A stretch of 64,000 bases of DNA from G963667855 sp963667855 (lineage in GTDB: Bacteria; Planctomycetota; Phycisphaerae; UBA1845). Of the stretch, positions 8,598 through 17,347 are shown in pieces; position 1 is the stretch's first letter, and each line of letters opens with the position of its first letter. Both the position numbers and the translations under genes were made by a program. Below the pieces are notes generated by a model. That model had not been told where the DNA came from. It searched no databases and saw only the letters and a list, made by a program, of their open reading frames with translations. The stretch covers positions 186,001 to 250,000 of the forward strand of contig CAXXKI010000013.1 in NCBI GenBank assembly GCA_963667855.2, given 5' to 3'.

Positions 8598-11219
8598 TTA
8601 GTCGATTGCGATTCTATACACGTTCGTCTTGTTCTGTTTGCCAACCACTGTCACAGTGATGCCGCACTGCTCCAGAATTGCCTTGTCACTGGACAGCCTG
8701 GCACTGAGACTGCGTGCATTACGGACTTCAAGGCCACGAATCCCAGCCTGTCTCGATAAAACAGAGAGGGCATAATGCAGTTCGCTCGATGTAGCCGTTA
8801 TGCAGGCAGTCTTACCTTCGAATTCCACATCAAGATGGAATCGTGCCGAAAAGGTGGAATGCCCGGTCATATCCCAATTCGTTTTCTCGGAGACGAGGGT
8901 ATGGAATAGGGTCGCCAGAGTGTTGGTTGTGGCATCAGCTTCAGCAGCACTACTGGCTTGCCGTTCCAGGATTTTTTCGATTTGTTTCCATGCTGTCTGG
9001 TGAATTTCGTTCTGAGATAGTTCAGGGTGTTCAACTCTCGTAATTGCTTCAGCCAATAAACCCATCCGGGCGAGGAATTCAAAAGAGCGAGACTTGGGGT
9101 GGCTTCCATGTTGGGAGTCCAAACTCGATTTCCACTCACTGATACCGCCGTCTACGATTCTCGGCAGCACATGATCCGCCAATAATCGAAGTAGGCCCGA
9201 TAGGATTGTATCTCGTGATGCGACCAAGTCGTCGATGGCATCAGTTTCGAGAAAACCAGTGCATTGGTGCTTGCCGTCGAATTGTACTTCATAAACCCGG
9301 CTCAGTATCTCCGAGCGATCTAACGATTCGATACCGTTCAACAAAAGAAGGCAGTTAATCTCTCGTCGGATGCGTTCATCATCGGTATTGAGCCTCATCT
9401 TCTCTTTTGCACCACCGGTCGCGGAAAACAAGATGATATCTTCGAGGGTACGCCGCAGGTCTTTGTTTTCCACGTTGTCGAGAATCTGAAGTGGCAATGG
9501 ATCAGCATAGAGTGAAGGTGCTGTGGGTCTGATCTTTACAATATTATTTCCCGCCAAAAGTGTTCCCAGTAATCTGCATGCAACCGTTTTTCCGCTTGCC
9601 TGTGGTCCGCTTGCTTTCACCACGATTTTTACCGTCGAGTAGTCGAGTAAGAACACATTGGGCAGCCACAGCATTAATGTCAGCCGGTCGATCTCGTCAC
9701 ATGCCAACCATTTAACCAACTTGGAACTATAGAGATTAAGTGCTTCCCGCACATTAACGTCTGGATCGAAATCGAACGGTTGCAGCTCAGACGGGGCCAT
9801 CAGGCAAATCTTGTCTTCGTTAGTTCCGTTGCCCACTAAATCAACTACACCGGGAGTGATTCGGATGATATCTCCGTTGTCACTACCTGAATGCACATAG
9901 ATCGTGTGTTTTTTACGATTGGCATGAACTGGTCCACGAGTTGTGGCAACTTGACCGTGCCGTAGGGCATGGTTGGCAAGTCGATCAAGCGTCAATTTCC
10001 CATCTTTATTCTCCAAACTTAATCCGCAAACTTCTTGGAGCAATGAGCGAAATGCCCGATTGTCAGACAATAGATACGACCGTCCCTCGAAGTGCAGATG
10101 ACAGGTCGAGATGCCGTTCGAGAAGAATTTTCCGTGAAAGTTGAAATAATCCAGCACCAATTTTGCGGTGGCTTCCTGGCGGGCTGGTGCGGTTTTCTCT
10201 GTAGTTCTAATTTCCCCGATTTTTTTCTGAAGTTCCTCCGAATTTTCAGGTACTGAACGACTCGACGGAAGAAATAGATGCCCATTATTTCGAGCTTTTT
10301 GGATTGTCCGACTTATATACTTGTCGAATCCGTTCTCACGAGCCTTCTCGCCGCACGGATAACGAGCAAAGATCCCCGTCACTTCCTTATCGGACAAACC
10401 GGAAGCTACAAGTCGGTTAGTAATCGCCAGATCGTGTTCTGAGCGATCACCAACTGGTAATTCGTCGAAGACCATGGCAATCGTGGCTAGCTCTAGTCGT
10501 TGCAGAATCGGATCGTACTGCCTGACCAGTGATGCTTGATCCGGGAGTAGATCGTCCTGGATGGTCTCCATAAGCACACCAGGGGCATTCTCATCCTCCG
10601 CGAGAAAATCGATCAACTCATCGATGTCGTATCGTTGTTCGCTCAACGCCACCAACCGACACTCTTGCGGATTATCAACGACCTTGTTGTTCATTGTGCC
10701 AGGTAGTCTCATCACTCGGCTGGCGTCATGTACGTGATCTCCTCCAAGTCGCTTCCGCAACAGCCGATTAGCTTTCTCAATCTTCTCGATGTCGTTACAG
10801 AACTCGTCAAGCAAGATGTAACCGTGAGCTGCGAAACCAGAATCGACTACAGTTATATCTAGCTCATAATCCAGCAGTCGTTGAATGCACGCTTCTTGAC
10901 CGCCATCTCGCTGGTTCTGGTCATTCCACAAGCACCACGATCCGATCACGGCATCTTTCGTTCCTTCACACCGATTTCGAATGGCGGGTGAGAATGCGAT
11001 ACAGGCTTGCTTTTCCTGAGCGAGGAGCTTCATCGGCTCAGTGTCAGCAAGTAATTCTTCTGTGGTCTGATACCACCGTGATCCGTAGCATTCTTTACGT
11101 TGATCACCCAGAAGTCGGACCTCGATATAGGTTTCGTCTTTGGCGTTTAACGGTTCAGGAAAGATGGTGTTCAGGAATTCGGCGAGGCTTTCGGCCTCTT
11201 GGTTGGATGTTATAGGCAT
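8598..11219 (-). CDS. Primase-polymerase/helicase replication protein
   Basis: The protein has 873 residues, an archaeo-eukaryotic primase module fused to a helicase, as in integrated plasmids and phage-like elements. In the primase part (about 60-215), HGYILL (132-137) and SRVMRLPGTMNNK (167-179) match the conserved primase motifs. The metal-binding DxD motif seems to be represented by DQN (100-102), so activity may be reduced. The helicase has Walker A GPQASGKT (about 536-543), Walker B LQILDNVENKD, and an arginine-rich sensor region. A linker of about 180 residues separates them. It would open and prime the element's DNA after excision. Repeats upstream of its start (11620-11715) may be the origin. 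Confidence 0.82.
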   Translation of the reverse strand: MPITSNQEAESLAEFLNTIFPEPLNAKDETYIEVRLLGDQRKECYGSRWYQTTEELLADTEPMKLLAQEKQACIAFSPAIRNRCEGTKDAVIGSWCLWNDQNQRDGGQEACIQRLLDYELDITVVDSGFAAHGYILLDEFCNDIEKIEKANRLLRKRLGGDHVHDASRVMRLPGTMNNKVVDNPQECRLVALSEQRYDIDELIDFLAEDENAPGVLMETIQDDLLPDQASLVRQYDPILQRLELATIAMVFDELPVGDRSEHDLAITNRLVASGLSDKEVTGIFARYPCGEKARENGFDKYISRTIQKARNNGHLFLPSSRSVPENSEELQKKIGEIRTTEKTAPARQEATAKLVLDYFNFHGKFFSNGISTCHLHFEGRSYLLSDNRAFRSLLQEVCGLSLENKDGKLTLDRLANHALRHGQVATTRGPVHANRKKHTIYVHSGSDNGDIIRITPGVVDLVGNGTNEDKICLMAPSELQPFDFDPDVNVREALNLYSSKLVKWLACDEIDRLTLMLWLPNVFLLDYSTVKIVVKASGPQASGKTVACRLLGTLLAGNNIVKIRPTAPSLYADPLPLQILDNVENKDLRRTLEDIILFSATGGAKEKMRLNTDDERIRREINCLLLLNGIESLDRSEILSRVYEVQFDGKHQCTGFLETDAIDDLVASRDTILSGLLRLLADHVLPRIVDGGISEWKSSLDSQHGSHPKSRSFEFLARMGLLAEAITRVEHPELSQNEIHQTAWKQIEKILERQASSAAEADATTNTLATLFHTLVSEKTNWDMTGHSTFSARFHLDVEFEGKTACITATSSELHYALSVLSRQAGIRGLEVRNARSLSARLSSDKAILEQCGITVTVVGKQNKTNVYRIAID

Positions 11220-12188
11220 ACTCGGGCTCCTGTAAAAATGGGGCGTGCCGCTTAAGTCCTTGACTGCGTAAGCGACACACCCCGAAGCTGAGTATGCTCC
11301 GTATTACTTCTTCGCTTGGCGGTTGAATTCCTCTGACACAATCAGGGAATGCTTCGCCACGTCAAGGACACGTGATATATGTATTTTCATCAGGATTTCA
11401 GATATGGGTTCAACAGAGCAGGTCAAAGACTTGCTTTTCTCTCAGCTTCGAAATCCTACTCTCTATTATACCGCAAACGATTTGAATAATTCATGAATCG
11501 TCAATAATTTTTTGAAATCGTTAATTTACTGGCATTTGGCATTACACCGAATGTTCCAGGCCATTCTGTGTCAACGAGTGGCAGTTGTGTTTTGCCACAG
11601 ACAGAAGGAGGGGTGGAGGGATACCCCGTTACCCGGAGGATACCCTTGAAGATACCCTCTTCCTAAGTTTCTGTGGTTCAAGTAGTTATCCCCAATTAAG
11701 GGTATCCAGGGTATGTAAATGAAATGTGTATGTATTATTTAAGAAGAGAAGAAGATAAAATAATATACACACACGCAAAAACACTACCCTTACCCCCCTT
11801 TTTACCCTTACACAGAACCAAAAACCTCGTTTATCGTAGCGTCAGTAGGGTTTTCCGTGATGAACAGCGAAGGGGTTCCCGCCAGGGAAGCCCGGAGTGC
11901 AAAAGTGCACCCCCTGAGAGAGTACGCTCTTACGGAAGTGGCGGCAGCGAATGTCGGAGGAGTCCCTCCCTCTCCCCTTCTCCTGTGGCTGGCAGGGCGA
12001 CAGAATTCTTGGTTCGTGAAAATGTGGAAAGCGCCTTCAGGATTCAGCCAACTTCTTTTCAATAACCTCGTGAAGGGCATACAGAAATGAAATAACGTTC
12101 TTTCGAGTAAAATGGTCCAGTAGTAGGGTTGGGTGTTTAAACCACACAGATATAAACGGTGTGGCTCTGGCGGGTATCCTATATGTGG
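11220..12188. other. Long AT-rich intergenic region, candidate replication origin
   Basis: There is no convincing gene. Open frames here (for example 11857-12090) have no family features. An AT-rich stretch at about 11455-11550 is followed by a cluster of GATACCC repeats (11620-11715), a dense run of CCC-rich DNA (11780-11812), AGTGCAAAAGTGCA (11896-11909), and a CCACAC/GTGTGG hairpin near 12140-12163. It lies next to the primase-helicase gene, as replication origins usually do. Confidence 0.45.
11620..11715. repeat. GATACCC repeat cluster (iteron-like)
   Basis: GATACCC occurs three times in one direction (11620-11626, 11639-11645, 11651-11657) and as GGGTATC/GGGTATG in the other direction (11700-11706, 11709-11715). 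Spacings are 19, 12 and 9 bases within groups. A further GGGTATCC lies near 12173. Short repeats in both directions beside a replication gene suggest a protein-binding origin, by inference. Confidence 0.5.
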
Positions 12189-12590
12189 TCAGGGACTTAC
12201 ATCCACTTCATTTGCAATCACCGTAAGGAACACCTTGACATCGGAGTATGGATGATCCTGATTAGATTGATCTGGTGTAACGGTGTGAACATCAAGACAC
12301 AGCTTTCTCTCCGCGAAAAGTTCTGGTTTGGTGAGAACGTCCCGTTTATCGAGCCCGACACATCTACAAAAATGCCATAGGCGTCGTTCTGCCTGGATCG
12401 AAATACCATTCGGAAAATACAAGTGCGTTACGAGCTTCTCGTCGAGGTCCGTGAGATGGAACACAAGCTTCAGCATTGAGTGTTCTTCATCTCCGTATGT
12501 TGACTCAACTACCTCGACTACTGTGGCATCATACTTTCTTTCATCGAGTACCGGGTTATCCCAGGGACCGCTTGGTGCAAAACTCAGCAT
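12189..12590 (-). CDS. DUF669-like, possible single-strand DNA-binding protein
   Basis: The protein has 133 residues. It begins with a PSGPWDNPVLDERKYDATVV segment, then alternating beta strands (MLKLVFHLTDLDEKLVTHLYF) and a short helical region (ERRLWHFCRCVGLD). This layout resembles the phage DUF669 family, which are OB-fold-like proteins found beside phage replication genes. An AGGAGAGAG ribosome site precedes the ATG at 12590. It is on the same strand as the primase-helicase, and a replication role is consistent. The family assignment is from pattern only. Confidence 0.55.
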   Translation of the reverse strand: MLSFAPSGPWDNPVLDERKYDATVVEVVESTYGDEEHSMLKLVFHLTDLDEKLVTHLYFPNGISIQAERRLWHFCRCVGLDKRDVLTKPELFAERKLCLDVHTVTPDQSNQDHPYSDVKVFLTVIANEVDVSP

Positions 12591-12949
12591 GGCTCTCTCC
12601 TCTCGTTTGGTGTGTTTGCTTTATGTTTTATTTATTCGGAGGAGCGGAGAAAATGACCTTCCTCTGATCTGTTGGAAAAGCAAGGATTTGTATACGTGTG
12701 TTGATCGGTCTCAGATCACGTAACGGCATAGTATCGGTGGTCTGATGGATGAATTCACTTCAGTTGGTGGCTGATTTCTTCCCCGTGAAAATTGCGGGGA
12801 ATTGAAATTACCTTCGTAGACTTCAAACCCCCTTGGCATGCTTCTTGCCGTGCTCACTTCGTTTTCCAAAGAGAAGACCGTGACACGCTGCATCCGGTCG
12901 ATCTTCGCCAGATTGTTAGACGCCTGTCAAGAAGTAACCGAGTAGTTCA
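12591..12949. other. Intergenic region with no recognised gene
   Basis: It contains short unconvincing frames only (for example 12711-12893, minus). It separates the replication module from the metallo-hydrolase module. Confidence 0.5.
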
Positions 12950-14022
12950 TCAGGGGGCTGCTATTTGAAGGAGCCGGTCGGGATCGCGGTCGGCGTACAC
13001 ACGAGGCCGCCCAGTCCCGGCAAACACAATGAGGATGTGATGGCCGCTTACCGTCGTGAGTGAGTATCGCTGCTCCTCGGTCCCTTCGATCTCGACGTTC
13101 TGACCGAGAGCACCCTCTGCCGACTGGTAACGCGGGTGTATCTGTCCAGGAGAGTTGTTTTTATTGCTACGCTCAGATATGACGTTGAGTCGAGGTTTGC
13201 CGCCGCTGATTGCATTAAATAATTCTGGGCACGGCAGCAAGATTCAAGTCCGTGATGCGGTGCAACCAGAATCGAAAGTCCTCGATCACCCAGCAAGCTG
13301 CGTAGGCTTGGTTGGTCCTTGGTCTGGTTGTGCCAATTCGGGAACCGGGATTCGGCGGCGGAATCAAACATCGTGTAGCGTTTTTCAAGCCCTTCGTCTT
13401 CGTCAAGAATAATGTTCATTGCTTCGGGCGTAATGTCGCCCGGAACGAGAATCGAGTGATTGCCGTGGCGCAGATAGAAGACAATACTCGTGGCGTTGCC
13501 GTATTTTGTATCCTCAGAGTGCAATTTGTCACAGACTGGAGGTCGAACATAGTAGACGCCATATTCGAGATTCGGGATTGTGCGGGACGATTCGTAGCAA
13601 ATCGTCTGTATTGGTGGGCTCCGTTTCTCAAACAGGCCCTTATAAGTACCGATCAGTTCCTTGTTAGCACCATTGGCGTCTTCAATTCGTGCCCAGTCGA
13701 GTGATTCGGATGTCACTTTGTCATTCGGGTACGTAAGCAACGCGGGTCGCAAGTCTTTTCCATCAGAGGCTTCTTCACATTGCGCGATGTGGTCGGCGTG
13801 GGGGTGGGAGAAAATCGCCTGGGCGATGGCAGTATTTTTATACTTGTCGAGCCGAGGTGTGAAGTGCGTGCGAATGAACGTGGCTGGGTCAAACAGTGTT
13901 CCACCTCCCATATCTAGAATGAAACCCTGGTTGAGCCCGGTGCGAACAAAGATCGCGTTGCCACGACCGATGCTGAAAACCCAGATGTAGGTTTGAAGGG
14001 AGGTGGACCAAGACATCTTCAT
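12950..14022 (-). pseudogene. ComEC-like metallo-beta-lactamase-fold hydrolase, frameshifted
   Basis: The N-terminal frame (14022-13048) has the metal site FSHPHADHI (HxHxDH, residues 73-78), ILVPGDITPEA (the acidic ligand) and APHHGLES (third histidine pair). The last 95 residues are in a different frame (13240-12950). That frame carries the expected end of such proteins, with ISGGKPRLNVISERS, RYSLTTVSGHHI and LIVFAGTG. A single-base change near 13225-13250 joins them. The ATG at 14022 overlaps the stop of the membrane protein gene (ATGA), so the two form a coupled module. Related soluble ComEC-like proteins occur in defence islands. Substrate unknown. The break may be a real mutation or a sequencing error. 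Confidence 0.82.
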
Positions 14023-14704
14023 TTTTTCCTTTGTGCAGAAGTAGCGGCGTAACTACGGAAAACCTCCGACGTGAAGTGGCGGAAGAATTTAAGGTATCGA
14101 TATAGCATGATAACGGAGAGTAATACGCTTGCAGACGACCACAACAGCGCATTCCAGTGTATTGCACATGGAGTCTTGGAAACATCTTTGAAAGCGCCAA
14201 TCAGGAGGACTATTCCACTGAACAGACCGGCGATCACAAGGTTTCGCGCAAACCCATATAGGTTGAGAAAAATTGCAAGGCGCTCTCTAGTCGCCTCATC
14301 ACGTATTACAATGGAATGACAATGATAGAAAAGACCGCGACCTGCTTTTGTGAATCCGGCATTCTTTGCCGCATCGAGTACTGTTCGTTGAGTTTCTGAA
14401 GGCAACGGCTTGTAGAATCCGGGAAAAACCGTATCCACCGAGAGGAAGCCGACTTCTCAAACATCGTTTCCTCAGGCGACCGAAGTACCTTCCTAACAAA
14501 CTGTTCCTCAAGCAGTGCCCACGCGACATGTGAGACGGCGTGACCGAAAGCGTAGGCGATGAACACAAGAACGATACCTGGAATCAATTTCGGATCGGCT
14601 TCCAGCAACCAACCGCCGGAGAAGGCGTAATCAACTGCCACTAGGCAGACAAAACCTGCTGCAAGATAACCGAAGAAGTCGTAGACCGAGAATGGGATTT
14701 TCAT
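14019..14704 (-). pseudogene. Membrane protein partner of the metallo-hydrolase, frameshifted
   Basis: Two frames together make about 228 residues. The first (14704-14306) has two membrane segments, YDFFGYLAAGFVCLVAVDYA and LIPGIVLVFIAYAFGHAV. After about residue 87 (EKSAS) the reading continues in the other frame (from about 14445), with VFPGFYKPLPS, then two more membrane segments near NLVIAGLFSGIVLLIG and ALLWSSASVLLSVIM. One extra or missing base near 14443-14455 explains the break. It is coupled to the metallo-hydrolase by ATGA. The pair may act as membrane anchor plus hydrolase. The function is not known, and no family name is given. Confidence 0.75.
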
Positions 14705-15280
14705 TTTGATTGATACACGTCTTATGTTAATCCGTTGCCTCGAAGCGGACGTTGACCTCGTTACAATCGCCGGTGTGGTATTTCGTCATGCGCTGAGTAC
14801 CTCCGCTTCGTTCGTTTACCCGATTTCCACCGACATAGCCGTCACTTTACCAGCTCTTGCGGTTGCGAACAGCCTTTTTCCGGTGGCGACAGACGAAAAC
14901 TCCAATGGCGGTAGAAGACTGGGCGGGCGGAACTGGCCGAGGTGGGTCGCCAACTTGTGGTAACGGGAGGAACCCTTCGAATCTCAATGGTCCCTGCGTT
15001 TTAAACCAACCCCTCCGTCCTGACAGGTCTCAGCTGATGCTTTTACGAATCAAGGGGAGGAGGTTACGAAAAACCTTCGTGTTGAGGGCGCTTCGGAGAT
15101 AACCGGAAATCTGCGTGACAGAGAGACAAAAACGAAAAACAACTAGTAAACCTAGTCGCGAGGAACCCCCCGACATGGCAATATGGCACCAGAATCTTAG
15201 GCTACGGGGGATCTTCCGCCCCCCTTACTGTCAATCATGTCTATTGCCGACGACCAGCCATCTCTACATGCAACTACGGG
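14705..15280. other. Intergenic region holding the first structured repeat
   Basis: No gene is seen. The first copy of the structured repeat is at 15119-15226 (own entry). Another small hairpin is AGGTTACGAAAAACCT near 15061. The remainder has no clear features. Confidence 0.5.
15119..15226 (+). repeat. Structured repeat, copy 1 (left of the HEPN gene)
   Basis: It contains GAGAGAC, then the hairpin ACTAG-TAAAC-CTAGT (about 15142-15156), then CCCCCC, then the core ATGGCAATATGGCACCA (about 15175-15191), CTTAGGCTACGGGGG, and a CCCCCC that can pair back with GGGGG. The same order recurs at 16782-16875 with a diverged spacer but the same stems. It does not code for a protein and the repeat family is not known to me. 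Confidence 0.75.
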
Positions 15281-16309
15281 TTACAGAGTCAATTCTGCAC
15301 TGAGTTCCTTGGACAGCCCATAACGAACCAATCTTTCGAGTCCGAGAAACGACGGGCACCGAGCCAGAGTCTTGCGTAGATTTTTGTCGAGACAGGCTTC
15401 AAGGAAGGAATCGGGAATGGTTTCCAAGCTGCCACACCTGCCCTCAGTAGGATCGATGAAGTCGCCAAAAGCGGCACCTCCGTGTACGTATTTACTCCTT
15501 AAGGTGTATGCTGCCGAGACAGTGTTTCTCAAAGTTTCAGAAGTCAGTCCGTGGTTTTCGGGCGAGTAGAAAGCCATATCAATTCGATTATCAAGCCACA
15601 ACTGCACGCCCCGTGTCACTTGGTATAGACGGTTCTTTACGAAATCTGCACACGGTTTGCCATTAGCGTCATCGAGTTGCTCAAGCCACTTGAGGTAACT
15701 CCAAAGCTGGTCATCATGTGAGAATCGTTCTTCATCGGTGAATTGCGATTGGGAGCTAACGCACTCGATTGCCTGTATGAGGCGAAAGAACGCGATTTCT
15801 CGATCGAAAGGTAGAAGACGCAGGGCCTCAGAGTAGCATTTGGCGGCAGCGATCATCGGCAAGTCACCTTTTCCTATTGCTTTAAATCGTTGAATGATTG
15901 GGAGAAGTTCCTCCACAGATCGCCAGTCGCAATCTCTAACCAGAGGTTTCGTGTGAACTCCAGAGTAAATCGCATGGGAAAAATAGGGATTAGGGTTTAT
16001 ATTCAATAAATCTGGAAGCATCCAAGTTTCGTCAAGAACGATCGGTCCATGCGTACCGACATGTTTTCCAAACCAAAGCGAGAACAAGCTAACCACTGCG
16101 GTCGGATCGATCGCCAGTTGTCGTATGTAATCATGTTCTGTAGTACATGTGTTGATCGTCAGAGCGTAGAAATGTCGTTCAAAGGGGCCGGGATGGGAGA
16201 AATGAGCATAGTCGCCCATGTTACTCGGAAGTTGGATAACGGATAGTTCATCCGATCTGAAAGCATGATCGAATTGCGAGGGCGTCGAAATGAGAAAGAC
16301 GGCGGACAT
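15281..16309 (-). CDS. HEPN-domain protein (ApeA-like), probable RNase-type defence protein
   Basis: The protein has 342 residues from the ATG at 16309, chosen because AAGGAG lies 10 bases upstream (a longer frame reaches 16336). The last third is a HEPN domain of the Apea-like type, with LRNTVSAAYTLRSKYVHGG. The catalytic RxxxxH motif is R271-H276. The N-terminal part (about 1-190) is not recognised. HEPN proteins of this type are RNases in toxin or abortive-infection systems. The gene stands alone and is flanked by two copies of a structured repeat (15119-15226 and 16782-16875), so it may have moved as a unit. Confidence 0.75.
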   Translation of the reverse strand: MSAVFLISTPSQFDHAFRSDELSVIQLPSNMGDYAHFSHPGPFERHFYALTINTCTTEHDYIRQLAIDPTAVVSLFSLWFGKHVGTHGPIVLDETWMLPDLLNINPNPYFSHAIYSGVHTKPLVRDCDWRSVEELLPIIQRFKAIGKGDLPMIAAAKCYSEALRLLPFDREIAFFRLIQAIECVSSQSQFTDEERFSHDDQLWSYLKWLEQLDDANGKPCADFVKNRLYQVTRGVQLWLDNRIDMAFYSPENHGLTSETLRNTVSAAYTLRSKYVHGGAAFGDFIDPTEGRCGSLETIPDSFLEACLDKNLRKTLARCPSFLGLERLVRYGLSKELSAELTL

Positions 16310-16336
16310 TTTGGATGTGTCTCCTTTCTTTACCAT

Positions 16337-17022
16337 GTGAAGAAACTAAATTGACCTGTATCACATACGGAACGTTAGTATCCTGCTCGTATAGGGCGTT
16401 TTTCGGACCGGCAGCCGGAGTTTGCTAGATCCTTATGCAATCTGTCGGTTATGCTTAGTCTAGGTGTTTTTCAAGGAGTCAGGTGTTGATTGCCAAGACT
16501 CTCTCACAGGCTACTTCAAACATCCTCCATATCGAGAAGTCACGAATCCCAATCAGGCGGGTTGGGCTCAAGGTTCTGCTTCATCAATAAAAAGCGAGTA
16601 ACCCGGGAGGTATCAAGAGGGCATCTAAGTCGAGTATGTCTCCGATTAAGTTAATGGCTGAAGAGACTTAAGTAAAGTCGGATGCAGCTATCGTAGCGTA
16701 TACTCGATGGCCCGTCCCCTCGCCCCAATAGCCCCTAAGGTTTTGCTCCACCCCCGAGGGCTCGGTCGGGCCGAGTTGAGCAGAGAGACGAAGAACTAGT
16801 AAATCTAGTAATGGGGGCCCCCCCAAGATGGGAATATGGCACCAAAACTTAGGGTACGGGGGGAGTATCCCCCCACGAGTAATGAAAAGTATAGACATCG
16901 GGCTGTAGTTGAACAGAGCCCGTCTGAACAGGCGTCCTTACCAGGTGAGGTTGTCGAGTAGAAGTCATATCTCTCTGCAAAATTTCGCGGAGGAAATGAA
17001 ATCCATAAATACCCGATGTCAG
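16337..17022. other. Intergenic region holding the second structured repeat
   Basis: It holds copy 2 of the structured repeat (16782-16875) and no supported gene. The frame at 16668-16898 (minus) is made mostly of this repeat. Upstream of the repeat is a GGGCTCGGTCGGGCCGAG hairpin near 16758-16776. Confidence 0.5.
16782..16875 (+). repeat. Structured repeat, copy 2 (right of the HEPN gene)
   Basis: It contains GAGAGAC, the hairpin ACTAG-TAAAT-CTAGT (16796-16810), a palindromic GGGGGCCCCCC, the core ATGGGAATATGGCACCA (about 16828-16844), CTTAGGGTACGGGGGG, and the hairpin GGGGGG-AGTAT-CCCCCC (about 16858-16874). It has the same order and direction as 15119-15226. Stems are kept while loops differ, which suggests selection on structure. 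Confidence 0.75.
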
Positions 17023-17286
17023 CTACAGAAGGAGCCCGGCATGAGGACCGGTACCGATACGCATACCGCTGACGTACAGATTGGCGTCAGGCCCAATGGT
17101 AAACCCAAGTGGTCTGTCGAGTCCTGCACCCGATGCGAACTCACCAAGAAACGCCCCCGTTACTCCATCATAGCGCAGAATCGAATCTGATTCCGAACTG
17201 CCGACTAGCAAGTCTGGAATCGCGGACTCGGAAGTGGCTGCCAAATAGAAGAATATCGCCACTGTAAGAATTAAAGCTCGTTTCAT
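17023..17286 (-). pseudogene. Truncated NHL-repeat-type exported protein
   Basis: It has 87 residues with a clear signal peptide (MKRALILTVAIFFYLAATSE). The start of a beta-propeller follows: LRYDGVTGAFLGEFASG and RPLGFTIGPDANLYVSG, typical of NHL-repeat PEP-CTERM proteins. Then it ends abruptly with unrelated residues. Full-length relatives have several more repeats and a PEP-CTERM tail, so this is a 5' remnant cut at about 17055. Its leader (TTTTTACGGAGGATGAACG before the ATG) matches the leader of the gene at 19069, so the two share an origin. The loss lies close to structured repeat copy 2. Confidence 0.7.
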
Positions 17287-17347
17287 CGTTCATCCTCCGT
17301 AAAAACGCCAAGAGCCGACAGGTCATCTGCCAAGTCAGTTTCGCTTG

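Noticed and set aside
8044..12043. TGGAAAGCGCCTTC seen twice (8045, 12025)
   Set aside because: A 14-base match is expected about a few times by chance in 40 kb; no other support.
16668..16898. 76-residue minus-strand frame
   Set aside because: Built almost entirely from the structured repeat copy 2, which is a noncoding element in both copies.
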